From Planctomycetota bacterium (GTDB lineage: Bacteria > Planctomycetota > Phycisphaerae > WQYP01): a stretch of 60,427 nt of DNA. The notes under the pieces were generated by a model. That model ran no database searches, was not told where the DNA came from, and worked only from the letters and a program-made list of their open reading frames with translations. The stretch covers positions 1 to 60,427 of the forward strand of contig JAJYZF010000019.1 of the NCBI GenBank assembly GCA_021800165.1, given 5' to 3'. This document shows positions 8,049 through 16,324 of this stretch, piece after piece. The first letter of the stretch is position 1; the number at the start of each line of letters is the position of its first letter. A program made the translations under genes and the position numbers.

Positions 8049-8862
8049 ACCCGCGTATCGTGGCTGACCGCTGAAAGCTGACCGCCGACCGCTCATCGCT
8101 TCCCAACATCCCCTGCGGTAAAAAGACGCCATCCTTCTCGGTTCTTCGCGCCTTCGTCGCTTCGTGTTTAACCCGTCCCGCGCAGCGCCCCCGTTCTCTG
8201 CGGTCCTCTGCGTCCCCTGCGGTAAAAAGTCGTCGTCATGCTCCCGACTCCCGTCTCGCGGGCCGCAGCCCGCGCCATTATCCTCCCCCATACCCCGCCT
8301 ATCACCCATCAACGGAACTCCCGATGGAAGGCGAAACTGTCCAGTGCAGCCGAGCCTCGTTCCGCCTGACCGCAGGCACCCAAACCGCCCGCGATCACTG
8401 ACAAGTAAATACGTACCCCGCCGCAACGGCCCCGTCGAAGCCACAGGCGTGCACCACACCAAAATAAGGAATTCGAATCATGCCCATGCTGCGCCTACAA
8501 AAAGAAACAAAGGCCACCTCGACCATGAAAATTAAAAATGTTTGGCCGTCTTGGCCATCTTGGCCATCTTACCCCAAAACCCCAACAAAACCGCCAATTT
8601 TTCAACTTGTCCAAGATGGCCGGCCCCAAAAACTTGGCCACCTTGGCCATCTTGCCCGTCCCCGCACTCCCGCTCTGCGGCCCTCTGCGTCCCCTGCGGT
8701 AAAAAGTCGTCGTCGCCGTTAAGGCATGGATGCCGAAATCCCGATGTGGCAGGAGCCGCCAATCGGGATCTCCCAACTCCTGACTCCTTCCTCCTGACTC
8801 CTAGCTCCTTACCAAAAAAAACTTGTTGATCTTGTCGATCTTGAGAATCTTAGCCCGACTTT
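8049..8862. repeat. Large composite repeat block, copy A (inverted partner at 24.8-25.65 kb)
   Basis: In order: R6 (GCTGAAAGCTGACC words, 8060-8105), two R2 units (CTCTGCGTCCCCTGCGG around 8102 and 8196-8230), a module of about 220 bases (8265-8480) almost identical in reverse complement to 25180-25550, R4 with repeated CTTGGCCATCTTGGCC (8541-8657), another R2 (8672-8712), one R1 (8721-8770), R3 (8770-8812) and a 9-base-period stretch (CTTGTTGATCTTGTCGATC, 8821-8852). The order matches the inverted copy. No gene is present. Confidence 0.9.
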
Positions 8863-9285
8863 TGCCGTTTTTCAGGAGCGTAAATGGTCGAATCATCCGG
8901 CATTCGCGATTGCGGGGCGAGTTTTTGCACAGCCCGTGTTTTGTACGGGTGTGCAGAAACTCCGGGCCATCTTCAAAGGCCTGTGAAATCAGGCTTTTCG
9001 GTTCCACCAAAAATGGCAAAAGTCGAGATTAGGGAGCGCGCAAAAATAAATTCGTGCTTTACGTCGCAGGAATTTTGGTTGCTGGGGAGGCGTGAGCGAC
9101 GCGCATACCCCGCCAGTGGGTCTGGAACGAGCGGCCATCCGAGCCGCGACCGTAAGGAAGCGGTTAACAGTGCTCAAGTTATTTTTGCCCGGTCCCATAC
9201 CGCTTTGTTACCCGTACACGCATGCCAAAAGTGACAACCTATAATCAGGACGTGACAATTGCCCCGCCCGCCGTCGGAGTGGACA
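8863..9285. other. Intergenic stretch with repeat R10 copy
   Basis: No protein-coding gene is supported. Around 9085-9130 lies a stretch of about 46 bases with GCGCATACCCCGCC and GTGGGTCTG whose reverse complement occurs at 46735-46785. A short hairpin (CACAGCCCGTG...CACG type) is possible near 8930-8955. The rest shows nothing recognisable. Confidence 0.5.
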
Positions 9286-9315
9286 TTGCTTTTTTTTGAT
9301 CGCCACCGCTATAAT
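9286..9315 (+). promoter_or_regulatory. Possible sigma-70 type promoter
   Basis: A perfect TATAAT at 9310-9315 is preceded by TTGCTT at 9286-9291, with 18 bases between. The -35 match is only partial. It lies about 55 bases before the small gene at 9369 and could drive it and the membrane protein gene at 9631. Confidence 0.4.
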
Positions 9316-9368
9316 TGCGCCATTATCAACTGGCAGCCTGAAGACTTGGTTAAAGACGGCAGATCGGT

Positions 9369-9575
9369 ATGCGGCGAACACAGAGTTACGAAGAGTGGCG
9401 GCAGGAGATGCTCCATGAAACCGCCCGTTTCATCGAATGGGGTTTAATGCATTCTTCGCGGGTGCCACGTATTCCGACGCATCCGGTGGGGGATGGGAAC
9501 TTTCCACGATATATCAAGCAGTGGTTTTGGGAAGTGGTTTTCCAGCGTAATTTTGGACCGCCGGGATGGCACTGA
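9369..9575 (+). CDS. Small hypothetical protein (68 residues)
   Basis: The frame begins MRRTQSYEEWRQEMLHETA and is rich in Trp, Arg and Glu, reading like a compact amphipathic small protein rather than chance translation. It follows a TATAAT box and precedes the membrane protein gene at 9631 on the same strand. There is no signal peptide or membrane segment. I do not recognise a family. The ribosome-binding site is weak. Confidence 0.5.
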   Translation: MRRTQSYEEWRQEMLHETARFIEWGLMHSSRVPRIPTHPVGDGNFPRYIKQWFWEVVFQRNFGPPGWH

Positions 9576-9630
9576 ATCCACGCGGGCAATGGCTCCGCCG
9601 AGGAGCACCGGCGAAATTGGAGACATTCAC

Positions 9631-10368
9631 ATGGCGATTGTGGCACCGATCAGCACTTGGGAAAAGCGCCGGCCGCTCGTTTTGGCCGTGATTTGCGTCT
9701 TGGTTGCGGCCTGGTTTGCCTACGACGGCTGGTATGGCTGGCCGGCGGCCGACAACGCCGTTTATAAAAAGATGCAACAGCCTGGATTACAAGGGGTTGG
9801 TCGGCAGGCGCGAAGAATAGCTCTTACGTGGCCGGGTTGGCATCAGGCTACGACCCGGCAGTTGATGGGCAGCAAAGATATTATCACGCCCGGCAAGCCT
9901 CCTTCGCGGGAGGATAAAGCCATCGTCCGGGCATTGGATGGCGGCAATAATTTTATTGGTTTTGATAAATTGGCCTATAAATATCATTTTTCGCAATATC
10001 ACACTGTCACTGATATTTACAATCAGCGGTGGATTGTCTTGGGCGTGGGTATTGTGGCGCTGCTGGGATTGTTCTGGTACCAGCGCGTTCGGAATCGCAA
10101 GATTCAGGCTGATGAAACTGGGCTGGTCCTCGCCAACGGGCAGGTGATCCCCTGGTCAAAGATCAAGGTGATAGACAATGTGCGCTGGCATAGCAAGGGC
10201 TTTGTGCGGATCACTTATACAAGCCCTGAAAATCAAGAGAAAAATGCGGTTCTGGACGGTACCCTCTATGAAAACCTGTCCGCGGTCTTAGAACTGATGG
10301 CGGAACGGGCCGATCAGGCCCAGATGATTTCTCCCGCACCTCCCGCACCTCCGGACGTCCGATCCTGA
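9631..10368 (+). CDS. Membrane protein with two transmembrane segments
   Basis: A 245-residue protein starting at ATG 9631, chosen because GGAGA lies seven bases upstream; an open frame extends further 5' but without a site. There is a hydrophobic segment at residues 15-33, an extracytoplasmic stretch of about 95 residues, a second segment near 132-150 followed by RVRNRK, and a C-terminal cytoplasmic domain containing DETGLVLANGQVIPWSKI. That last domain resembles bacterial pleckstrin-homology-like domains in pattern, which is an inference. The proline-rich tail is short. Function unknown. Confidence 0.7.
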   Translation: MAIVAPISTWEKRRPLVLAVICVLVAAWFAYDGWYGWPAADNAVYKKMQQPGLQGVGRQARRIALTWPGWHQATTRQLMGSKDIITPGKPPSREDKAIVRALDGGNNFIGFDKLAYKYHFSQYHTVTDIYNQRWIVLGVGIVALLGLFWYQRVRNRKIQADETGLVLANGQVIPWSKIKVIDNVRWHSKGFVRITYTSPENQEKNAVLDGTLYENLSAVLELMAERADQAQMISPAPPAPPDVRS

Positions 10369-10405
10369 CGGTACCGCCTGCCGGCTGCAAACCGCCGGAC
10401 CAAAG

Positions 10406-11569
10406 CTATCGGGGTCGTCCAATATACTTCAGTTGTACATCTCGGAAAAATGCTTCCCCGGGTTGCAGGTAGATAAAAAAATCAATCCGCATCCAATGAA
10501 TGTGATGCTTTTTACCCTCGGTGGAAGGCGTAAAGTCCATCACCTCCCGATTCCACCCTCGATTGCCTACGACCGGCAAAAGCTCCGCGCGGTAACGTTC
10601 AAATCGCTGGCTGGCCAGGCTTTTGGAATTGCTGAACTGATCCGGCTGATAGGCAAAGCCCTTGAGGAATATCCGTACCCGGGGTGCCGTGCTGTGATAC
10701 CAGCAGGAAAAACGATAATGCCACCCATTGTGCACCGGAATCCAGTAGCTCTCCACCGCCAAGCCGTTGTTGACCGCAACGCCGGGGCCAACGTGCATCA
10801 TAAGGCAATAGCCCCTGGGGCCGTGCGGAACCGCCACGGATGTCGGTACGATGGCAATTGCATTATTGGGCAGGTGACGGGCGGCCGCGGCAGAAAGCAG
10901 TTTTGGATGGAAAACCCGGGCCGCAAGAAATCCTTCCCACATTTTGGCCAGATGCGACGGTGTGTGGGCGGCGGCGGTAAAGCTGCCATCGCTCACCAGA
11001 TTGGGCCGCTGCTTAAAACGCGCTGCCAGCACCGGATTATGGATATCCGCCTGTTGCGACGACACGTGGTGAAACTGTACCTCGTCCAGGCGCGTCAGAA
11101 GACCTTCCACGGTCAGCCGTGGGCTGGTAGCGCTGCCTGGAATAACCGCGGAGCAGCTTTTCGCTATTGTCGGTCCTTTATACAGCACCAGGGTGAGCTT
11201 TCTTCCCTGCACGTAACCCATGATGGCTTCATCCACGCCCAAAGCCTTAACGACCTGAGCCACCTGCGACTTATCAAACGGCTCGGACCATGAAAGCTGC
11301 AGGGCGGAGATCATCATGTTGACATTATGATCGCTGATGCGCTTCACATGGCCGTTACGGGACATTTTTTTGGCCACGGCAAAACGCATCCGCCGGGCCA
11401 GACGCTGGGCCGCCGCGTCATGGCCGATGAATGGCAGCACCGCAAACGATGGTTCCTTGTTCCTGTTTGCCGGGGAGGCTTGGGTATTGTCAGGGGAGAC
11501 CGCAACAACCAATACCAGCAGCACTGCAAGCAGCAGCGTTTTTATGGAGTGTTGAATTGTTTTATGCAC
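10406..11569 (-). CDS. Exported protein with CsgG/TolB-like N-terminal domain
   Basis: 387 residues. The start is a GTG at 11567-11569 with a perfect GGAGG six bases upstream; the open frame extends further but without supporting signals. A signal peptide is evident (about residues 2-30, ending near TQASP). The first part of the mature protein (FAVLPFIGHDAA..., about residues 38-140) has the pattern of exported nucleotide-binding or assembly domains that begin with a VLPF strand, as in CsgG/TolB N-domains; this is a weak resemblance. The C-terminal half is beta-rich and may be a carbohydrate- or ligand-binding sandwich. It is convergent with the gene at 9631 and lies downstream of the HEAT protein genes on the same strand. 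Confidence 0.6.
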   Translation of the reverse strand: MHKTIQHSIKTLLLAVLLVLVVAVSPDNTQASPANRNKEPSFAVLPFIGHDAAAQRLARRMRFAVAKKMSRNGHVKRISDHNVNMMISALQLSWSEPFDKSQVAQVVKALGVDEAIMGYVQGRKLTLVLYKGPTIAKSCSAVIPGSATSPRLTVEGLLTRLDEVQFHHVSSQQADIHNPVLAARFKQRPNLVSDGSFTAAAHTPSHLAKMWEGFLAARVFHPKLLSAAAARHLPNNAIAIVPTSVAVPHGPRGYCLMMHVGPGVAVNNGLAVESYWIPVHNGWHYRFSCWYHSTAPRVRIFLKGFAYQPDQFSNSKSLASQRFERYRAELLPVVGNRGWNREVMDFTPSTEGKKHHIHWMRIDFFIYLQPGEAFFRDVQLKYIGRPR

Positions 11570-11624
11570 AAGGTACCTCCAACATACGCGGTAACACCGG
11601 GCTTCCGCTTTTATTTTAGCACAT

Positions 11625-12764
11625 TCAGCCGCCGATGGGCATCGCCGGCCGGCGTACATGAAAAATCCCCAGATCCACCACGGCACCAGCGGGAAAGTCC
11701 AGCGTGGCATCAAAGGCTCGGCGGCCAACACTGGTAAAAATGACCACCGCACAACGCGTCCGGCGAACGTAAGCCAAATCTCCCACGGCCGGCCCCACAT
11801 ATCGGGCATTATGCACATGCTGGAAATGAAAGATAAATTCGGCCAGCGCATGCACCGTAGCCGCCAGCAGCATGGGGCTGGAAACGTATACACCGCCGCT
11901 TCGATTCAGCAACGGCGGAAAGATATGAATGGTCAGGGTTTTATCCGCGGCACGCGGGTTGGTGAAAGCCAAGCCCGCAGGGGTATGCGCATAACAGATC
12001 AGGCCACCCGTTTCGCTGGCATGGTTATGCATGGAACGTAGACCGTCACCATAGACCATTTGCCGAAAAGCGGGATGGGTCAAACCGGTGAGCATCTCAT
12101 GCAGCAGTATCATATTGAGCAGGGTAAGGCGCGGCGCGTTGGCTTGCAGCGAGGGATTGGGATAACCGGGGGCGTGTGGATAGGGGCGGGGACGGCGCAG
12201 GTGCTTTTGATGGTGCAATTCCGCGGCAATAGTTTGCAGTAAACTGCTGCGCGTAAGGTCCACAGAAGCAACCTGTACATGCGCCAGCATGTAGGCCTGT
12301 GCCGGGGCCAGGCTGTGGCGACGGACATGCCCGCACAGTTGCCGCCAATTGGCGGCGCATCGGATCATCATGCGGGAACGCTTTTCCACGTACAATTCCT
12401 GCAGCCAAAGTATCTCCGTCGTGGATACGCTCACATGATGGTAATAACGGATCCACCATTGCATCGCGGAAATCATCGGATCGTTACCGACGGTGTGTTG
12501 CAGGAGATGGCGTATAAAGGCCGGGCCTTTTTCCTGGCGTAGCAAGGCCAGCGCCGCAATGCGAACTTCCATTGATCCCGGCCGCAAAAACGTCTTGGTC
12601 AGAACCTGACGCAGCGACCGTCCGGTGATATCTCTGATGGCCGCGGCTTCCGGGCGCTTGGAGAGTTGATAGCGCACTGCTGGTCTTTTCAGGGAAAGAA
12701 TTAAGGGGCCAACAAGCCCAGGATCATGGCATTGCACACAGACTTTACCGGCATAAAAGAGCAT
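11625..12764 (-). CDS. HEAT-repeat-like protein with CxxCH motif (C-terminal part of split gene)
   Basis: 379 residues if started at the ATG at 12764, which has no ribosome-binding site. Near the N-terminus is KVCVQCHDPG, a CxxCH motif as used for covalent haem c attachment, followed by alpha-helical HEAT-like sequence (VRIAALALLRQEKG) and a beta-rich C-terminal third. There is no signal peptide of its own, yet a haem c protein would need export. The frame is exactly continuous with the lipoprotein gene at 12777-13271: only a TAG codon and four sense codons (QQWP) separate them. I therefore think this is the downstream half of one exported protein. Coordinates given are for the part after the stop. 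Confidence 0.55.
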   Translation of the reverse strand: MLFYAGKVCVQCHDPGLVGPLILSLKRPAVRYQLSKRPEAAAIRDITGRSLRQVLTKTFLRPGSMEVRIAALALLRQEKGPAFIRHLLQHTVGNDPMISAMQWWIRYYHHVSVSTTEILWLQELYVEKRSRMMIRCAANWRQLCGHVRRHSLAPAQAYMLAHVQVASVDLTRSSLLQTIAAELHHQKHLRRPRPYPHAPGYPNPSLQANAPRLTLLNMILLHEMLTGLTHPAFRQMVYGDGLRSMHNHASETGGLICYAHTPAGLAFTNPRAADKTLTIHIFPPLLNRSGGVYVSSPMLLAATVHALAEFIFHFQHVHNARYVGPAVGDLAYVRRTRCAVVIFTSVGRRAFDATLDFPAGAVVDLGIFHVRRPAMPIGG

Positions 12765-12776
12765 GGGCCATTGCTG

Positions 12777-13271
12777 CTAGGTTGGTAGGTATTTTGTAAG
12801 CAGGGCCACAGCGAGTGTGCGATTGGCGGTGAAGATTTGTTGTAGGGCGTAGATGCGCATGGCGGAGGTTTGGCCGGTGGTGTGCAGAATATAAGTCAAG
12901 GCGGCCAACCGAATCGGCGATTGGGTACCCAGCAGCACGACAAGCCTACGGTCAGCCCGTTGGCGGGCTTGGCTGGCAACGGCGCAATTTTCCATGCGAT
13001 GCACAAGCCGGGCGGTCTGTCGGGACCGCCGGGTGGCAAGCGTTGCACGAGGAGACGGTTTGCGTGTAACGGAGCAGCCCACGATAATCACCCACAGCGT
13101 CAAGGCCAGCCCGGTGAGGCCCAAGGTGCCCAGCACCTGGTTTCGCCGCCCCTGCGGTCTTTGGAGGCACGGTAGCGGAACTGGCCCGCAGCGCCAGTCT
13201 AAGGTGCCACGGGGCCAACGGGCCTGGCCGCAGCGGGAGTTTTGGCGGCCCAGCGGATAAGATGCCGACAT
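12777..13271 (-). CDS. Lipoprotein N-terminal part, HEAT-like (split by amber codon)
   Basis: Up to 164 residues. A hydrophobic stretch ends in VIIVGC, a plausible lipobox (cysteine near residue 66), preceded by basic residues RPQGRRNQ; the true start may therefore be later than the ATG at 13271. Downstream, residues PIRLAALTYILHTTG look like the beginning of a HEAT repeat. The gene stops at TAG 12777-12779, after which the same frame continues without further stops into the CxxCH protein. Its 5' end overlaps the divergent CNNM gene at 13270, so the two share a very short promoter region or the start is misplaced. Confidence 0.5.
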   Translation of the reverse strand: MSASYPLGRQNSRCGQARWPRGTLDWRCGPVPLPCLQRPQGRRNQVLGTLGLTGLALTLWVIIVGCSVTRKPSPRATLATRRSRQTARLVHRMENCAVASQARQRADRRLVVLLGTQSPIRLAALTYILHTTGQTSAMRIYALQQIFTANRTLAVALLTKYLPT

Positions 13272-14610
13272 GCTATCTTTTATTGTGGCCAATCTGGACC
13301 TCCTGATACCAATGTTCCTGTTGATGGGGCTGGCGGCATTTTTTGCTTTAAGCGAGACGGCTCTTTTTTCCTTAACTCGCCATGACCTGCATCAACTGAA
13401 ATCCCTGGCCAATCGTCGGGAAGTCTTGGTGGCCAAGCTGCGCCAGCAGAGTCGGCCCCTATTGGTAACTATTCTACTGGCTAACATGTTGTGTACCATC
13501 CTCTTTTTTGTGCTCAGCACGATGTTGCTGCGCAACATCAACATGGCGTTTGGTCGCGCGGCGGTGGTTATTCTGGCGCTGGCCCCCGTGATTCTGGTGG
13601 CCTATTTTGGGGAGGTCATGCCCAAAATTCTAGGGCGAACCTTTAATCGGCGGCTGGCACCGCTGGTCGCGGGTCCATTGGCGACTCTCATGCGTATGGC
13701 GGCACCGGCGGTTGGTTTGATTCAAGGTGCGGTGATTACACCGGTTCATCGACTCATTGATCGGCCAAGCGGGGCTGGGGCGTTTACGCTCGATGAATTT
13801 CGCCGGCTTTTGAGCATGTCCGAGCGTCAGGGCATTATTGACCGCTCGGAAAATCAACTTCTGCAGCAGGTGGTTCGCCTGCGTGAAATCAAGGTTCGCA
13901 ATGTCATGGTGCCGCGGGTGGCCATGACCGCTTTTGAAATTCATAAGCCCAGCACCGATCTGCAGGATATGTTTCGGCGCACCGGCCTTTCCAAAATTCC
14001 GGTGTATGACCGGCAAATCGACAACATTCTGGGTGTCATTCGCGCCAAAACATTTTTACTGGAACGACCGGCAACGCCGACGGCGCTGCGCAGCCTGCTC
14101 CAGCCGGTACGTTTTACGCCCATGAGTCAGACGCTCGATAAACTCCTGACCATGTTCCGGGAAAGCAGTTTTCAGATGGCGATCGTGGTGGATGAATTCG
14201 GCGGTGTGGCGGGCCTGGTATCGCTGGAAGATGTGGTGGAACAACTGATCGGTGATATTTCTGATACCGGCGACGCCGCAGATCGAGCCTTGGAGCCTCT
14301 GGCACCAGATCGATGGCGGGCCTCGGGTAATCTCTCGTTGTTGCAATGGTCGGATATTTTTGGCGCACAGGTACAACATTTGCACGCCTCAACGGTGGCC
14401 GGACTCATTTGTGCCGTATTGAAAAGAATTCCCCAAGTCGGTGATTCCATAGCCATCAATCATCTGAAGATGACCGTGGAAACCATGCGCGGCCCGCGGA
14501 TTGAAACCGTCCTGATTGAATTGCAGGAACGCCCGATACCGGATGCCGGCTATGGGCCTGATTCCGGCAATGCTACGACCCAGTCGAAGGAGGATGTGAA
14601 GCATGCCTGA
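13270..14610 (+). CDS. CNNM/CorC-family transporter with CBS pair
   Basis: 446 residues. An N-terminal CNNM (DUF21) membrane domain covers residues 1-185 with three or four hydrophobic segments and the ALSETALFSL and YFGEVMPKILG motifs of the family. A CBS pair follows (about 200-330, beginning near VRNVMVPRVAM and including VVDEFGGVAGLVSLEDVVE), then a CorC/HlyC C-terminal domain (about 345-425). Proteins of this family are magnesium or other divalent cation exporters or resistance factors in the cytoplasmic membrane. The next gene, a shorter relative, overlaps its 3' end by eight bases, so they are probably co-translated and may form a heteromer. Confidence 0.9.
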   Translation: MLSFIVANLDLLIPMFLLMGLAAFFALSETALFSLTRHDLHQLKSLANRREVLVAKLRQQSRPLLVTILLANMLCTILFFVLSTMLLRNINMAFGRAAVVILALAPVILVAYFGEVMPKILGRTFNRRLAPLVAGPLATLMRMAAPAVGLIQGAVITPVHRLIDRPSGAGAFTLDEFRRLLSMSERQGIIDRSENQLLQQVVRLREIKVRNVMVPRVAMTAFEIHKPSTDLQDMFRRTGLSKIPVYDRQIDNILGVIRAKTFLLERPATPTALRSLLQPVRFTPMSQTLDKLLTMFRESSFQMAIVVDEFGGVAGLVSLEDVVEQLIGDISDTGDAADRALEPLAPDRWRASGNLSLLQWSDIFGAQVQHLHASTVAGLICAVLKRIPQVGDSIAINHLKMTVETMRGPRIETVLIELQERPIPDAGYGPDSGNATTQSKEDVKHA

Positions 14611-15631
14611 AGGAATGCTTTTGGCCTGGGCTTTTCCAAGCGGCACTGCCGAGGCATGCTGGTTGGTCTTGGGAGTGTTGGGGTTGATTGGCTCTATTTT
14701 GTTTAGCGGCCTGGAAACCGGGCTTTACACGCTTTCGCGATTGCGGCTGCAATTGCGTTGTTATCAAAAGGATGCCGCCGCTTTGCAAATTTCCCGGTGG
14801 ATGGAAGATCCCGGCAATATTCTCGGTGGCCTGCTGATCTGGCAGAATATCTCCAATTACATGGTGTCCGCGGCGATTACCATGTTGATGGAAAGAGATC
14901 GTTTTGGTCCCGCGGCTGAAACCATTTTATCCGGCATTGTCATTGCGCCGTTGATGCTGATCTTTGCGGAAATCGTGCCCAAGGATTTATTTTACAGCTA
15001 TACCGACCGCTGGACCTACCACCTGGTGCGGCCCATTCGCTGGTCCATGGCCGTCATCGCGGTGATTCCGGTCTTGCCACTGGTACGCTGGCTCGGTGCG
15101 GCATCCCTGCGCATGCTGCGTGGCAAGAGCGACCCCATGGAAAATGGTTCACCTCCACATCGGCTGCTGCGCATTGCCCAGGAGAGCACCGCCAGCGGTC
15201 TGATCAGCGACGCGCAGCAGGAACTGATTTCCCGGTCTTTGCACATGGCCCACATTGCGGTGCGCGAAGTGATGATCCCGTGGAATCGGGTAATTGGTGT
15301 GCCGGTGGGGATCAGTGCCAAGGGATTTGAGGCTATTGCTCGCCGCTATAACCATTCACGCCTGCCCGTGCTGGGTCATTCCGCCGACGAGGTGCTCGGT
15401 GTGGTGAACGTGGTGGATATCTTGGCGGAGTGGCCGAGCTTTTCACTTCAGGCCAATCTGGACCGGATTATTACCCTCTTGCCGGATCAATCGGTACGCT
15501 CCTCGCTGACGCTGATGCAAAAGGCCAGGCAAACCATCGCCGTGGTGGTCAACCGCAACGGCAAGGCGATCGGTCTGGTGACCATCAAGGATCTGGTGGA
15601 AGAATTGCTGGGCGAACTGGCGGACTGGTAA
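14603..15631 (+). CDS. CNNM/CorC-family transporter, short form
   Basis: 342 residues with a GGAGG nine bases before the ATG. It has the same order as its neighbour: DUF21 membrane domain (about 1-190, with SGLETGLYTLSRLRLQ and FAEIVPKDLFYSY) and a CBS pair (about 205-340, with VREVMIPWNRV and VVVNRNGKAIGLVTIKDLVEEL). The C-terminal CorC/HlyC domain is absent; the protein ends right after the second CBS motif. The pairing of a long and a short family member in one operon suggests a two-subunit transporter, which is inference from context. Confidence 0.88.
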   Translation: MPEGMLLAWAFPSGTAEACWLVLGVLGLIGSILFSGLETGLYTLSRLRLQLRCYQKDAAALQISRWMEDPGNILGGLLIWQNISNYMVSAAITMLMERDRFGPAAETILSGIVIAPLMLIFAEIVPKDLFYSYTDRWTYHLVRPIRWSMAVIAVIPVLPLVRWLGAASLRMLRGKSDPMENGSPPHRLLRIAQESTASGLISDAQQELISRSLHMAHIAVREVMIPWNRVIGVPVGISAKGFEAIARRYNHSRLPVLGHSADEVLGVVNVVDILAEWPSFSLQANLDRIITLLPDQSVRSSLTLMQKARQTIAVVVNRNGKAIGLVTIKDLVEELLGELADW

Positions 15632-15639
15632 CCACCCGG

Positions 15640-16287
15640 CTATGTCACGCGAACTTGCCCATTGGCGGCGATCGTCAGCCGTCCGTCTACCCACCATCGA
15701 ATGGCTTGCGGGTAGGCCTGACATTCCAAATCAAACACCCGCGCCGCCAGTGTTTGTGGGGTATCGCCGGGCAATACCGGGCAGGTACGCTGGAGAATAA
15801 TCGGGCCGTGGTCGTATTGGTTGTCGGCAAAGTGAACCGTGCAGCCGGAGAGGGTATCGCCGGCCTGGATAACCGCTTGGTGTACGTGCAGGCCGTGCAT
15901 GGAGCGTCCGCCGAATTTAGGCAAAAGGGCGGGGTGAATGTTCAGCGTTCGCCATTGGTATTCCGGTGGTATCTTCCACAGGCTTAAGAATCCGGCCAGG
16001 CAGATCAGGTCCGGCGTGTAGGTTTTTAACAGATCGTGGATACGGGTGGAAAAATCGTCCAGATCACGGCAACTCCGGCGCGGCACCACATGGGAGGGAA
16101 TATTCAGCGCGGCGGCCCTGGTTAGGCCATAAGCATCATCCCGGCTGGAAATAACACAGACAATGGAAATGGGCAATTCTCTACGCTGTGCCAGATCGGC
16201 CAGATTTTGCAGCGTGGTGCCGGAGCCGGAAATAAGCACCCCCACGCGCGGCGGAGTGTTGCGGGGTTGTGGTATTGGAATATTCAT
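15640..16287 (-). CDS. purN: Phosphoribosylglycinamide formyltransferase
   Basis: 215 residues, start at ATG 16287 with GAGG nine bases upstream. It transfers a formyl group from 10-formyl-THF to GAR in purine synthesis. Visible motifs are LISGSGTTLQNL near residue 18, AGFLSLW, and NIHPALLPKFGG carrying the conserved Asn-His pair, followed by QYDHGPII with the catalytic Asp region. The length fits the family. It is convergent with the CNNM pair (nine bases between stops). Folate-linked genes elsewhere in the window (cyclo-ligase, metF) are not in the same operon. Confidence 0.93.
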   Translation of the reverse strand: MNIPIPQPRNTPPRVGVLISGSGTTLQNLADLAQRRELPISIVCVISSRDDAYGLTRAAALNIPSHVVPRRSCRDLDDFSTRIHDLLKTYTPDLICLAGFLSLWKIPPEYQWRTLNIHPALLPKFGGRSMHGLHVHQAVIQAGDTLSGCTVHFADNQYDHGPIILQRTCPVLPGDTPQTLAARVFDLECQAYPQAIRWWVDGRLTIAANGQVRVT

Positions 16288-16324
16288 GGCAGTTAGCCTC
16301 ATGCAGTTGGGCGACACAATATTT

